Program-made: the position numbers and the translations under genes | Source: Succinivibrionaceae bacterium UBA3769 | GTDB taxonomy: Bacteria; Pseudomonadota; Gammaproteobacteria; Enterobacterales; Succinivibrionaceae | Assembly (NCBI GenBank): GCA_002372325.1 | Contig: DFFT01000179.1 | Coordinates: 30,497-94,496 of the forward strand | Length of the DNA: 64,000 nt | Direction of reading: 5' to 3' | In this document: positions 53,461 through 62,367 of the stretch, one piece after another | Layout of the letters: the number at the start of each line of letters is the position of its first letter | Numbering within the stretch: the stretch's first letter is position 1 | The notes under the pieces: generated by a model | The model's database searches: none | What the model saw: only the letters and a program-made list of their open reading frames with translations | What the model was told of the DNA's origin: nothing

Positions 53461-53484
53461 GGCAAAGTCAACCGGGCAAAGTCA
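53461..53484 (+). repeat. Short direct repeat (period 14) upstream of cpdA
   Basis: GGCAAAGTCA at 53461-53470 and 53475-53484, 14-bp period. It lies just upstream of the TATAAT element and the cpdA start. Confidence 0.6.
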
Positions 53485-53511
53485 GGCAGAGGATTTTTTA
53501 TAATTATAAAA

Positions 53512-54351
53512 ATGCAGCAGTTTGATCAAGACAGAGTTTCCCTGAAGCCTGATCGCGAGGATGGGGCTTTTTCAGTTTTGCAGATTACGGATACCCATAT
53601 TTTTGGGAAGCCGGGGAGCACTCTTGTCGGAATAGATACCCGGAAAAGCCTGCAGGCGGTGGTGGCGGCGGTAAAGGACCAGGGGATTCCCTTTGATTTT
53701 GTTGTTACCACCGGAGATCTTTCTCAGGACTATACGCTGGAGTCCTACGTTGCATTCCGGGATATTATGAGGGCGTTTTCCGAGCCGGTGTTTTTTTTGC
53801 CGGGAAATCATGATGACGGCCCCCTGATGTACCGGGAAATGGCCGGACTGGGAATCAGCGCCGCCCGGAACATCATTATCGGGAAGTGGCAGTTTGTGCT
53901 TCTGAATACTCAGGTATACAACAACCCCATGGGCTGGATACTGCCGGAGCAGCTGGCCTATCTGGAGGGCTGTCTTGAGGAGCATCCGGATCTGTATACG
54001 GCGGTATGCCTGCACCATAATCCCTTTGAGGTGAAGTGTCTCTGGCTGGATGCTCATGTTCTGAAGAACCGGGATGATCTAGTCAGTCTGGTTTCCCGCT
54101 ATCCCCGGGTGCGTCTGGTGCTATGCGGTCATGTGCATCAGGAGCATGATTTTATTCAAAACGGCGTGCGCTATATTTCGTCCCCATCCACCAGCATTCA
54201 GTTCGCGCCGCTGTGCGACAGGTTTACACTGGATGCTCTGGGGCCGGGGTGGCGGTATCTGAAGTTTACCCCGGACGGCGGCATTTCAACGACTGTTCAC
54301 AGGCTCGCCGGCGGAGAGTTTCTTCCTGATTTCACAGTCGGCGGCTACTGA
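53512..54351 (+). CDS. cpdA: CpdA, cAMP phosphodiesterase
   Basis: A 279-residue metallophosphoesterase that degrades cAMP. The metal ligands are in 'LQITDTHIFG', 'VVTTGDLSQD', 'FLPGNHDDG' and 'LCGHVHQEHDF'. I chose ATG 53512, giving the E. coli length (275); in-frame ATG 53446 lacks conservation. There is no ribosome site before 53512, but a TATAAT box at 53499-53504 lies so close that the mRNA may be leaderless. A perfect CRP site upstream of pflB makes cAMP control plausible in this organism. Confidence 0.92.
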   Translation: MQQFDQDRVSLKPDREDGAFSVLQITDTHIFGKPGSTLVGIDTRKSLQAVVAAVKDQGIPFDFVVTTGDLSQDYTLESYVAFRDIMRAFSEPVFFLPGNHDDGPLMYREMAGLGISAARNIIIGKWQFVLLNTQVYNNPMGWILPEQLAYLEGCLEEHPDLYTAVCLHHNPFEVKCLWLDAHVLKNRDDLVSLVSRYPRVRLVLCGHVHQEHDFIQNGVRYISSPSTSIQFAPLCDRFTLDALGPGWRYLKFTPDGGISTTVHRLAGGEFLPDFTVGGY

Positions 54352-54392
54352 GCTTAAGTCCTGACCGGCGCTTATTCTTACTGAGGTGGCAT

Positions 54393-54986
54393 ATGTCCAA
54401 GGATACAGTTGTATACATTCACGGTTTTTTGTCCGGAGCCAAGTCTGAAAAGGCTGTCCTTACCGAAAAATATCTTAAGGAAAACTGTCCCGGGGCGGAT
54501 TTCTTCACTGAGAATTTCCCCAATACCCCCAAGGAGGCCTATGATGCGGTGGATGCCCTGATTGGCCGGCTTATTGCCGAGGATCGCCGGGTGGCTCTCA
54601 TAGGGAGCTCCATGGGCGGTTTTTACTCCATCTGCATGTCCCGCAAGTATAATGTCAGAGCCGCTCTCATTAATCCCTGCGTTTTTCCCTGGAAGCTGAT
54701 GCCGGCTATGCTGGGACCGCACGTAAATCCCTACACCGGGGTGAAGTTTGAGGTTACAGAGGAATACATCGAGACGGTTAAGAAGCTGGGAGAGCTGGCT
54801 GAGCCGCGGCCGGAAAAGCTTGCTCTCTATCTCTGCCGGGGCGATGAGGTTCTGAATGCGGCGGAAAGCGCTGCGTATCTGGGCAATGCCGCGCTGGTGC
54901 ATATTGAGGACGGCGGAAACCATCGCTTCCCGTCATTCGCCGCCTGCCTGCCCGAAATTATCAGCTTTCTGCTTAAAAAGGAGTAA
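54393..54986 (+). CDS. yqiA: YqiA, alpha/beta-hydrolase esterase
   Basis: A 197-residue esterase of the YqiA family. 'YIHGFLSGAKSEKA' at the N-terminus, the nucleophile motif 'VALIGSSMGGFYSICMS' (G-S-S-M-G), 'LINPCVFPWKLM', and 'DEVLNAAESAAYL' with 'GGNHRFPSF' for the catalytic Asp and His. Part of the conserved nudF-cpdA-yqiA-parE cluster. Confidence 0.93.
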   Translation: MSKDTVVYIHGFLSGAKSEKAVLTEKYLKENCPGADFFTENFPNTPKEAYDAVDALIGRLIAEDRRVALIGSSMGGFYSICMSRKYNVRAALINPCVFPWKLMPAMLGPHVNPYTGVKFEVTEEYIETVKKLGELAEPRPEKLALYLCRGDEVLNAAESAAYLGNAALVHIEDGGNHRFPSFAACLPEIISFLLKKE

Positions 54987-55134
54987 CAGGCGGGCTTTTT
55001 CCGCTGTTTGCCGCTGCTGCCCCGTAATGGCGCTTGCAGCGGGATGATATAATGCCATTAAGGTTGCCGGTGCTTTGGGTATCGGCATCTTTTTGGCATT
55101 TTTGTTTTATTTTTTGTATTTCACTGGTGTTGGC

Positions 55135-57039
55135 ATGGTTCAGGATAACAATGTTTATAACGGAGACTCCATTGAGGTTCTGGAGGGGCTGGAGCCGGTA
55201 AAGAGGAGAGCCGGCATGTATACGGACACCTCGAGACCGAATCATCTGGGGATGGAGGTTATTGATAACAGCGTAGACGAAGCGCTGGCCGGATATGCCG
55301 ACAAAATCGAGGTTGTTCTTTATGCTGACGAATCTCTGTCAGTGTCAGATAACGGACGGGGCATGCCGGTGGATCTCAATACGCAGGAAAATGTCCCGGG
55401 CATTGAGCTTATTCTGGGAAGACTCCATGCAGGCGGCAAATTCTCCAATAAGAACTATACCTTTTCCGGCGGACTTCACGGCGTGGGGGTAAGCGTGGTG
55501 AATGCTCTCTCCAAAAGGCTGCGGGCCGAGGTGCGGCGGGACGGTCTTGTTTATGCCATTGAGTATCAGAACGGCGACAAAACTCAGGATCTGCACACCG
55601 AGGGCACCGTGGGCCAGCGCAATACCGGAACCTTCATTCGCTTCTGGCCGGATCCGAAATATTTTGACAGCGCTCATTTCAGCTGCCATTCCCTGAAGGC
55701 CATGCTCAAGGCCAAAGCCGTGCTCTGTCCCGGTCTCACCATTGTTTTTAAGAACGAAATCACCGGGGAAAAGGAGCAATGGTCCTTTAAGGGCGATCTG
55801 TCCAGTTATCTCGCGAATGAAATGCGCGATCGGGAAACAGTTCCCGGCACGCCATATGCATCAGCAGCAACAAATCCGGATTCCGAAGTGTCCTGGGCGG
55901 CGGTCTGGTGCGATGACGGCAATGACTCGGTGTCGGAATCCTATGTGAACCTTATTCCCACCCCGCTGGGGGGCACTCATGTCAATGGCATGAGACAGGC
56001 CTTTACCGATGCCATCAGGGACTTCTGCAATATTCAGAATCTCCTGCCCCGGGGACTCAGTCTGACTCCGGACGATGTCTGGAATCACTGTTCCTATGTG
56101 CTGTCCGTAAAGATACAGGAGCCGCAGTTTTCCGGACAGACCAAGGAACGCCTGACCTCCCGGGAATGCGCTCAGCTGGTGAGCAATGTGGTCAGGGACA
56201 GCTTTTCTCTGTGGCTTAATGCCAACACCGAGGAAGCCCGGGCCATCAGCGATTTGTGCATAAAATCGGCGCAGCAGCGGCAGAAGACCTCCCGCTCCGT
56301 TACCAGAAAACGGGCGGTTTCAGGGCCGGCCCTTCCCGGCAAGCTTAAGGACTGCATTACCGCAGATCCCTCCCGGAGCGAGCTCTTTCTGGTGGAGGGG
56401 GATTCCGCCGGGGGATCCGCAAGCTCAGCCAGGGATCGGGAGTATCAGGCGGTGCTGCCCCTCAGGGGTAAAATTCTGAATACCTGGGAGAAGGAAAGCG
56501 ATGATATTTTCGGTTCTCAGGCCATTCAGGACATTTCGGTGGCCGTGGGACTGGATCCCGGCAGCGATGACCTGTCCGGACTCAGGTATAACAAGATCTG
56601 CATTCTGGCGGATGCGGATTCTGACGGACTTCATATCGGCACTCTGATCTGCGCTCTCTTTATGAAGCATTTTCGGAAGGCGGTGGAGGCGGGGCATCTT
56701 TACGTGGCGATGCCGCCCCTGTACCGCATTGATGCCGGCAATGAAAAGTTTTACGCCCTGGATGAGCAGGAAAGGGACAATATGCTGGCTAAGCTGGAGA
56801 AAAAGAAAAAAGGGCGTATTGAGGTGACCCGGTTTAAGGGCCTGGGCGAAATGAACGAGGATCAGCTGAAGGAAACCACCATGGATCCGGCTACCAGACG
56901 CCTGGTGCAGCTGACTCTCAGCGATGACAATCTGGAAGAGGTCAGGGCGCTTATGGACAAGCTTCTTTCCAAGGACAGAGCTCAGGATCGCCGGGAATGG
57001 CTGGAGGTTAAGGGAAATCTGGCAGACATCAGCGATTAG
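55135..57039 (+). CDS. parE: ParE, topoisomerase IV subunit B
   Basis: A 634-residue GyrB-type ATPase subunit that decatenates chromosomes with ParC. ATP site: 'EVIDNSVDEALAGYADKIEV' and 'DNGRGMPVD', then 'GGLHGVGVSVVNALSK'; TOPRIM: 'LFLVEGDSAGGSASSARDREYQAVLPLRGKILN' and 'ICILADADSDGLHI'. I chose ATG 55135 (MVQDNNVYNGDSIEVLEGLEPVKRRAGMYTD), which matches E. coli; the frame's earlier Met at 55075 gives a hydrophobic, non-conserved N-terminus. It is followed after 13 bp by flhB. Confidence 0.97.
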   Translation: MVQDNNVYNGDSIEVLEGLEPVKRRAGMYTDTSRPNHLGMEVIDNSVDEALAGYADKIEVVLYADESLSVSDNGRGMPVDLNTQENVPGIELILGRLHAGGKFSNKNYTFSGGLHGVGVSVVNALSKRLRAEVRRDGLVYAIEYQNGDKTQDLHTEGTVGQRNTGTFIRFWPDPKYFDSAHFSCHSLKAMLKAKAVLCPGLTIVFKNEITGEKEQWSFKGDLSSYLANEMRDRETVPGTPYASAATNPDSEVSWAAVWCDDGNDSVSESYVNLIPTPLGGTHVNGMRQAFTDAIRDFCNIQNLLPRGLSLTPDDVWNHCSYVLSVKIQEPQFSGQTKERLTSRECAQLVSNVVRDSFSLWLNANTEEARAISDLCIKSAQQRQKTSRSVTRKRAVSGPALPGKLKDCITADPSRSELFLVEGDSAGGSASSARDREYQAVLPLRGKILNTWEKESDDIFGSQAIQDISVAVGLDPGSDDLSGLRYNKICILADADSDGLHIGTLICALFMKHFRKAVEAGHLYVAMPPLYRIDAGNEKFYALDEQERDNMLAKLEKKKKGRIEVTRFKGLGEMNEDQLKETTMDPATRRLVQLTLSDDNLEEVRALMDKLLSKDRAQDRREWLEVKGNLADISD

Positions 57040-57052
57040 CTGAGGAGGCAAT

Positions 57053-58183
57053 ATGGCTGAGGCCGACGGGCAGGAAAAAACCGAACAACCCACCGAACGA
57101 CGAATTGAGGAATCCCGCAAAAAGGGGCAGATCGCCCGTTCCCGGGAGATGGGAACCTTTTTTGTGCTGCTATCCGGAGTGACCGGACTGTGGTTAATTT
57201 CGGGAATGCTGTACCGCGCGCTTCTGGATGTCATTCACCGCTGCTTTGTCCTGAAAAAGGCCGATCTTTTTGACGTTACCGTGATGGAAAAGACCCTGCT
57301 GGAAAACGTCTCCTCGCTGGCTCTGCCTATTATTGCCATGTTTGCCGTGGTTTTTGTCTGCGCTCTTATCGGCAGCATTATTGTGGGCGGGGTGAACTTT
57401 TCCAGCGAGGCCATGGCCCCGAAATTCAATAAGCTCAATCCGGCCAACGGCATTAAAAGAGTATTCAGTTCCAACAGCGTCATCGAACTTGTTAAATCGA
57501 TTCTTAAAATCCTTCTGATTTCCTCCTTCTGCTTTTTCCTGATTCACGGCCGCCTGGAGCTCATCCTGAATTTTTCCACCATGGAGATTTCCTACGCTGT
57601 GCGGGAGGCGGTGAATCTCATGTTCTGGACCATGCTGTTTATTGTCTGCGCCATGATTCCCATAGCTCTTTTGGACGCTCCTTATCAGCTTTGGCATCAT
57701 AAGGAAGAGCTGCGCATGACCAAGCAGGAGGTTAAGGAGGAATTCAAGAATCAGGAAGGCAATCCCGAGGTCAAGGCCCACCTGCGGCAGATGATGTTTC
57801 AGATCATCAACCGCAAGATGATGCAGAAGGTGCCGGAGGCCGATGTGGTGGTTACCAATCCTACGCACTACGCCGTGGCTTTGAAGTATGACCGGGAGGG
57901 AACCACTGCTCCGGTGCTGGTAGCCAAAGGCGTGGATGAAGTTGCCGAAAAGATAAAGGAGATCGCCCGGGAACACCAGGTGATGATTGTGCCGGCTCCT
58001 CCCCTGGCTCGTTCTCTCTACTATACTACTGAATTTGACGAGGAGATCCCCCGGGGGCTTTTTGCGGCAGTGGCTCAGGTGCTGGCCTATGTTTATCAGA
58101 TGCAGAACTTTAAGAAGGGGAAGGGGCAGCGGCCCCGGGATCTGGCCAAAGATCTGCCGATCCCCGAGGATCTCCGGCACTGA
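57053..58183 (+). CDS. flhB: FlhB, flagellar type III export switch protein
   Basis: A 376-residue membrane protein. The N-terminal 'EKTEQPTERRIEESRKKGQIARSREM' is typical of FlhB, and four membrane segments follow at about 35-60, 88-112, 144-165 and 186-208. The autocleavage site NPTH is at 269-272 (VVVTNPTHYAVALKYD). FlhB sets the switch from rod/hook to filament export. It sits alone after parE, on an apparently shared transcript (GAGGAGGCAAT before the ATG), far from the flg genes at the left of the window. Confidence 0.95.
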   Translation: MAEADGQEKTEQPTERRIEESRKKGQIARSREMGTFFVLLSGVTGLWLISGMLYRALLDVIHRCFVLKKADLFDVTVMEKTLLENVSSLALPIIAMFAVVFVCALIGSIIVGGVNFSSEAMAPKFNKLNPANGIKRVFSSNSVIELVKSILKILLISSFCFFLIHGRLELILNFSTMEISYAVREAVNLMFWTMLFIVCAMIPIALLDAPYQLWHHKEELRMTKQEVKEEFKNQEGNPEVKAHLRQMMFQIINRKMMQKVPEADVVVTNPTHYAVALKYDREGTTAPVLVAKGVDEVAEKIKEIAREHQVMIVPAPPLARSLYYTTEFDEEIPRGLFAAVAQVLAYVYQMQNFKKGKGQRPRDLAKDLPIPEDLRH

Positions 58184-58207
58184 CCCTGCCTGGACAGCGA
58201 GATGAAG

Positions 58208-58238
58208 AAAGGGCTTCTCCGATGGGGGAAGCCCTTTT
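58208..58238 (+). terminator. Terminator after flhB
   Basis: AAAGGGCTTC (58208-58217) pairs with GAAGCCCTTT (58228-58237), followed by T. It separates flhB from the converging sugar transporter. Confidence 0.75.
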
Positions 58239-58267
58239 ACATGGAAGTCCGGCAGCTTTATTGCCGA

Positions 58268-59686
58268 TTATTTGCCAATATCCCGCAGCTTAACCCCGTC
58301 CATCAGATTCTTCTCCAGGTGTTCCAGAGACACGCCTTTGGTTTCCGGCACATACATGATGATAAGGAATATGGCCAGAATTGAGCATGCGGCGTAAAGG
58401 AGCATGGTGATATCGGCTCCCAGGAGAGACAGGAGGGGCAGGAAGGTGGCGGCTATGGCCATATTGGAGAGCCAGTTGGCGCCGGTGGAACAGGTAATGC
58501 CGAAATCTCTCCCCTTAAGAGGCTGGATCTCGGAACAGAGAACCCATACCACAGGACCGGCGGAGAAGGCGAAGGCAATGATGAACACCAGCACTGAAAT
58601 GATGGCTGCCATGCTGTAATTGAAATGCATGAATGCGGCAACTCCGGTCATGGCTGCGGCCATAATGGAATAGCCGGCTATGAGAATCGGTTTCCGGCCC
58701 CACTTGTCTATATAGGCGATGGCAATGAAGGTTGCCAGCACATTGGTAAGACCGATGGCAATGGTGCCGACATTGGCGGCGAATTCGGAGGTATAGCCGG
58801 CTGCCTTGATGAGTTCCGGTCCGAAATACATAATGATGTTGATGCCGCACAGCTGCTGCATAAGCTGCAGAGTAATGCCCAGGAAGACAGTTTTTCTGAA
58901 ATTGGGCTTTTCCCGGAACATGGCAAAGCCGCTGTTTCCGGAATGGGCGGATACGGTGTTTATTATTTCCTGGGCTTCGCTGGCGGCTTCATCAGCGGAA
59001 GAGCGGATCTTCAGAAGGACGTTTTTGGCCTCTTCGGTTTTACCCACTGAAATCAGCCAGCGGGGAGATCTGGGAAGAAAGAAGACTCCGGCCAGGAAAA
59101 TCAGAGACGGAATCACGGTGATTCCCAGCATGGCTCTCCAGCTCAGGGAAATGTCCGCTATCAGAAAATTGGCGGCGATTTGCCCTTCGGCTCCGGTGAA
59201 GGTGTTATTCCGAATCAGGGTGTTTACCACAAAGGAGGTCAGGATACCGATGGTTATGAGCAGCTGATACATGGTGATCATGGTGCCGCGGATTGATTTG
59301 GGAGCGACCTCTGAGAGGTAGAGAGGAGCAGTGAAGGAGGCTATTCCGATGGAGATTCCCACAATGATTCTGGCAATTATGAGGATCGTTCCGTTCCAGG
59401 CCAGGGCGCAACCGAGAGCCCCCAGAACAAAGCATGAGGCGCTGATAATAAGCGAAATTTTTCTGCCGAGCTTTTTGGTAAGTTCTCCCGATATCAGGGC
59501 GCCTGCGGTAGCCCCGCCCATCATGGAGCCCACCACCCATGAGATGACGCTGTCGCTGCAACCGAGATCCTGCTTGATGAAATCCTTGGCCTGGGCAATG
59601 ACGCCGATGTCTATGCCAAACAGCAGGCCGGCCAGCGCTGCCATAAAGCATACTAAAAATACTGTTTTGGAGTTGTTATTAGCCAT
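58268..59686 (-). CDS. GalP/AraE-like sugar:H+ symporter
   Basis: A 472-residue major facilitator protein with about 12 membrane helices. The sugar porter signatures are present: 'FGIDIGVIAQAKDFI', 'LTKKLGRKISL', 'PRSPRWLISVGKTEEA', 'QQLCGINIIMYFGPELI', 'DKWGRKPIL', and 'PETKGVSLEHLEKNL'. The stretch 'VLCSEIQPLKGRDFGITCS' is nearly identical to E. coli GalP/AraE, so transport of galactose, arabinose or a similar pentose or hexose is likely. Exact sugar not known. It converges with flhB; the 400 bp upstream hold its promoter region. Confidence 0.9.
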   Translation of the reverse strand: MANNNSKTVFLVCFMAALAGLLFGIDIGVIAQAKDFIKQDLGCSDSVISWVVGSMMGGATAGALISGELTKKLGRKISLIISASCFVLGALGCALAWNGTILIIARIIVGISIGIASFTAPLYLSEVAPKSIRGTMITMYQLLITIGILTSFVVNTLIRNNTFTGAEGQIAANFLIADISLSWRAMLGITVIPSLIFLAGVFFLPRSPRWLISVGKTEEAKNVLLKIRSSADEAASEAQEIINTVSAHSGNSGFAMFREKPNFRKTVFLGITLQLMQQLCGINIIMYFGPELIKAAGYTSEFAANVGTIAIGLTNVLATFIAIAYIDKWGRKPILIAGYSIMAAAMTGVAAFMHFNYSMAAIISVLVFIIAFAFSAGPVVWVLCSEIQPLKGRDFGITCSTGANWLSNMAIAATFLPLLSLLGADITMLLYAACSILAIFLIIMYVPETKGVSLEHLEKNLMDGVKLRDIGK

Positions 59687-60094
59687 TTGTTTGTTACCTG
59701 ATAAAGAAGACCTTTTGCTGAATTTCTGAGGTGTATTTTGCGGTTAAAACACCTACGGATTCAAAACTGTCGTTATCACCGAAGGTTACAGTTTATGACA
59801 GGATTATATGATACTTGCCGTGAAATCAGAAGCCGGGGCTCATGATTACGTGATGATTACAAGGTTGTTACAGAAAAATGCCGGGAAACCGCAGTTTCGC
59901 AGGGAGGGGGCTTTTTGTAAAAGCCGGTGTTTGCTGCCTCAGTTGCCGTTTTCATGACAGTTTCAAAGTTCCCGGCGCGGTTTCAGTTGTGAAAGTGCTA
60001 TGGATGTAAAAGATACAAAAACGTTTTCGGCTATAATGCAGAAGAGCGGTTCCGGAGCGGAATTATTCATTGAGCTTGATAACGGGTTATTTAT
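59687..60094. other. Divergent control region for the transporter and hldE
   Basis: No gene is visible. On the minus strand TATAAT lies at 59807-59812 with a weak -35 17 bp upstream. On the plus strand TATAAT (60032-60037) is a likely -10 for hldE. I found no CRP-like palindrome in this gap. Confidence 0.4.
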
Positions 60095-61525
60095 ATGAGT
60101 GAGTTAAAGCTGCCTCTTTTTAGCAAAGCCTCTGTTTTGGTTGTTGGTGACGTTATGGTTGACCGGTACTGGAAGGGGCCGGCCACCAGGATTTCTCCGG
60201 AGGCTCCGGTTCCGGTAGTCCGCATCGTGGACAGAGAGGATCGTCCCGGAGGGGCGGCTAATGTGGCTCTTAATATTTCTTCTCTGGGGGCGGGCTGCAC
60301 TCTGGTGGGCTTTGTCGGCAACGATGAGAACGGCAGGCTTCTGAAAAACCGCATGGAGCACTCCCATGTGCGGACTTCGTTTGTAGTCTCCAATAATCTT
60401 CCCACCATCACCAAGATGCGGGTGCTCAGCGTGGGGCAGCAGCTTCTGCGGCTGGATTTTGAGAAGGGGTTTCAGGGAACCGATCAGGCCCCGATTCTTT
60501 CCCGGGTACGGGATGAAATTTCCCGGCATAAGGTGGTGATTTTTTCTGATTACGACAAGGGAGCTCTGGAGTCCGTGCGGAAGATGATTGAAATCGCCAA
60601 AAGAGCCGGGACTAAGATTTTAATAGATCCCAAGGGCACCGATTTTGAGAGATACCGCGGCGCCTATCTGATAACCCCGAATACCAAGGAGTTCGAGGCG
60701 GTGGCCGGACATGCCGAAAGCGAGCAGGATCTTTATGACAAGGGCCTTAAGATGGTGAATAAGTATGATCTGGGAGCTCTCCTTATCACTAGATCGGAAA
60801 AGGGCATGACGCTGATCCGCCGGGATGCTGACCCTCTTACCATTCCCACGGCGGCGAAGGAGGTTTACGACGTTACCGGCGCCGGCGATACGGTGATCGC
60901 CACGGTGGCTGCCTGCCTTGCAGCCGGCTCCTCCCTGCCCGAAGCCTGCGCTCTGGCCAATAAGGCTGCCGGAGTGGTGGTAGGCAAGATCGGCACCTCC
61001 ACGGTGAGTGTGGCAGAGCTTAAAACCGCGCTTTGCGAGCCCTCCGAGCAGCCGGACGGGCTGGTGACTAAGGAACGGCTTCTGGAGCTTGCTGGGCTGG
61101 CCCGGGCTCATGGCGAAAAGGTGGTTATGACCAATGGCTGCTTTGATATCCTGCATGCCGGTCACGTGGCTTATCTCCGGGAGGCCAGAAAACTGGGGGA
61201 TCGTCTTATTGTGGCGGTGAACACCGATGAATCAGTAGCCCGGCTTAAGGGGCCCTCCCGTCCCATAAATAACCTCCAGAACAGAATGGAGGTACTGGCA
61301 GCGCTGGAGTCCGTGGACTGGGTGGTGCCATTTGGCGAGGATACCCCCCGGGAGCTTATCAGCGAGGTGCTTCCGGATATCCTGGTCAAGGGCGGAGATT
61401 ATCGCCCGGAGGAGGTGGCCGGCGGGGCCGAGGTTATTGCCAATGGCGGCGAGGTCAGGATTCTGCCCTTTAAGCCGGGGTGCTCCACTACTGCCATCAT
61501 CGATAAAATACTGAATAAGTCCTGA
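60095..61525 (+). CDS. hldE: HldE, bifunctional heptose kinase/adenylyltransferase
   Basis: A 476-residue bifunctional enzyme that makes ADP-glycero-manno-heptose for LPS core. The ribokinase-like N-domain (about 1-318) has '[27 protein letters not shown]', '[13 protein letters not shown]' and '[15 protein letters not shown]' (anion hole). The nucleotidyltransferase domain (about 340-476) has '[33 protein letters not shown]' with the HxGH motif. Full length and both active sites are present. Its terminator follows at 61536. Confidence 0.96.
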   Translation: MSELKLPLFSKASVLVVGDVMVDRYWKGPATRISPEAPVPVVRIVDREDRPGGAANVALNISSLGAGCTLVGFVGNDENGRLLKNRMEHSHVRTSFVVSNNLPTITKMRVLSVGQQLLRLDFEKGFQGTDQAPILSRVRDEISRHKVVIFSDYDKGALESVRKMIEIAKRAGTKILIDPKGTDFERYRGAYLITPNTKEFEAVAGHAESEQDLYDKGLKMVNKYDLGALLITRSEKGMTLIRRDADPLTIPTAAKEVYDVTGAGDTVIATVAACLAAGSSLPEACALANKAAGVVVGKIGTSTVSVAELKTALCEPSEQPDGLVTKERLLELAGLARAHGEKVVMTNGCFDILHAGHVAYLREARKLGDRLIVAVNTDESVARLKGPSRPINNLQNRMEVLAALESVDWVVPFGEDTPRELISEVLPDILVKGGDYRPEEVAGGAEVIANGGEVRILPFKPGCSTTAIIDKILNKS

Positions 61526-61535
61526 GTTCTTCCAG

Positions 61536-61561
61536 GCTCTCCCGTTAATGGGAGAGCTTTT
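61536..61561 (+). terminator. Terminator after hldE
   Basis: GCTCTCCC (61536-61543) and GGGAGAGC (61550-61557), loop GTTAAT, followed by TTTT. Confidence 0.85.
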
Positions 61562-61631
61562 GCTTCCGAAGCAGAGAACGGAGGCTCTGGAAAACAGAAA
61601 GGCAGTTTACAGAATAGCAGACGCAAAAACG

Positions 61632-61663
61632 AAGCTCCCGCAGGTAATCCTGCGGGAGCTTTT
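61632..61663. terminator. Bidirectional terminator near the 3' end of the 61.7 kb gene
   Basis: AGCTCCCGCAGG (61633-61644) and CCTGCGGGAGCT (61649-61660) are a perfect 12-bp stem with a 4-nt loop and T-rich flanks on both strands, 22 bp after the stop of the minus-strand gene. Confidence 0.8.
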
Positions 61664-61685
61664 GAATTATGGCAGTCAGACTGAA

Positions 61686-62123
61686 TTACCAAGACTTGGA
61701 AACCCGATCCAGCATATCATAGAGGGCCAGAGCCAGACGATCCTCCCCGAAGAAGTTTCTGATGGCCGGAAAATCCTCCACCGTAGCAGCATAGTAATGC
61801 TTTTCCTCGCTGTCGATCATGGTCATGCGCTGACAGACGAACTTGTCGTTTTTGGTCTTAAAGAGCTTAAGATAGCCCAGCCGGCGATCATCCTTGTTCT
61901 GGCGCTCTTCAACATTGCAAATCTGCCAGCCCTTGAAGTTGATGTCAATTTTGCCGTCACGTTTTACGATTTCGTCTTCGGGAATATCGGAAATCTTTTT
62001 GCACAGGTCAGAGCGTTCCTTGATAATGGCATTCTTGTGGTCTTCCTCGGTAACCTTAATGAGACCCTTATCTTCGCTGCTGCCGCCGCCGATTACGCCT
62101 TTGATCCTATCAAACAATCCCAT
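61686..62123 (-). CDS. Small cytoplasmic protein, unknown
   Basis: A 145-residue soluble protein beginning MGLFDRIKGVIGGGSSEDKGL, a common style for small uncharacterised proteins. The rest is charged, with beta-like 'GKIDINFKGWQICNVEERQNKDDRRLGYLKLFKTKNDKFVCQRMTMID' and a helical C-terminus 'EDRLALALYDMLDRVSKSW'. One strong ribosome site (GGAGGA) precedes ATG 62123. No family recognised. It ends in a perfect terminator stem. Confidence 0.7.
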   Translation of the reverse strand: MGLFDRIKGVIGGGSSEDKGLIKVTEEDHKNAIIKERSDLCKKISDIPEDEIVKRDGKIDINFKGWQICNVEERQNKDDRRLGYLKLFKTKNDKFVCQRMTMIDSEEKHYYAATVEDFPAIRNFFGEDRLALALYDMLDRVSKSW

Positions 62124-62367
62124 GGCTATTATCCTCCTATAGAAGCTGTGTATATATTAATGGCTATACGGCCATTGCGGGAATTTTTTGAGTGAATTTT
62201 GTGAGGTAGCGGGATATGGATGCGGTATCAGCAGAAAAAAAAGAAAATTTTTCATCATTTGCGTATTTCTGAACAAAAACCGGCAAACCCTGCATGGTCT
62301 GCCGGAACCATCTCCCGGAATCTCCGCTCATCTCCGACTTTGCGCCGGGGAGCGGTTAAAGCGCATA

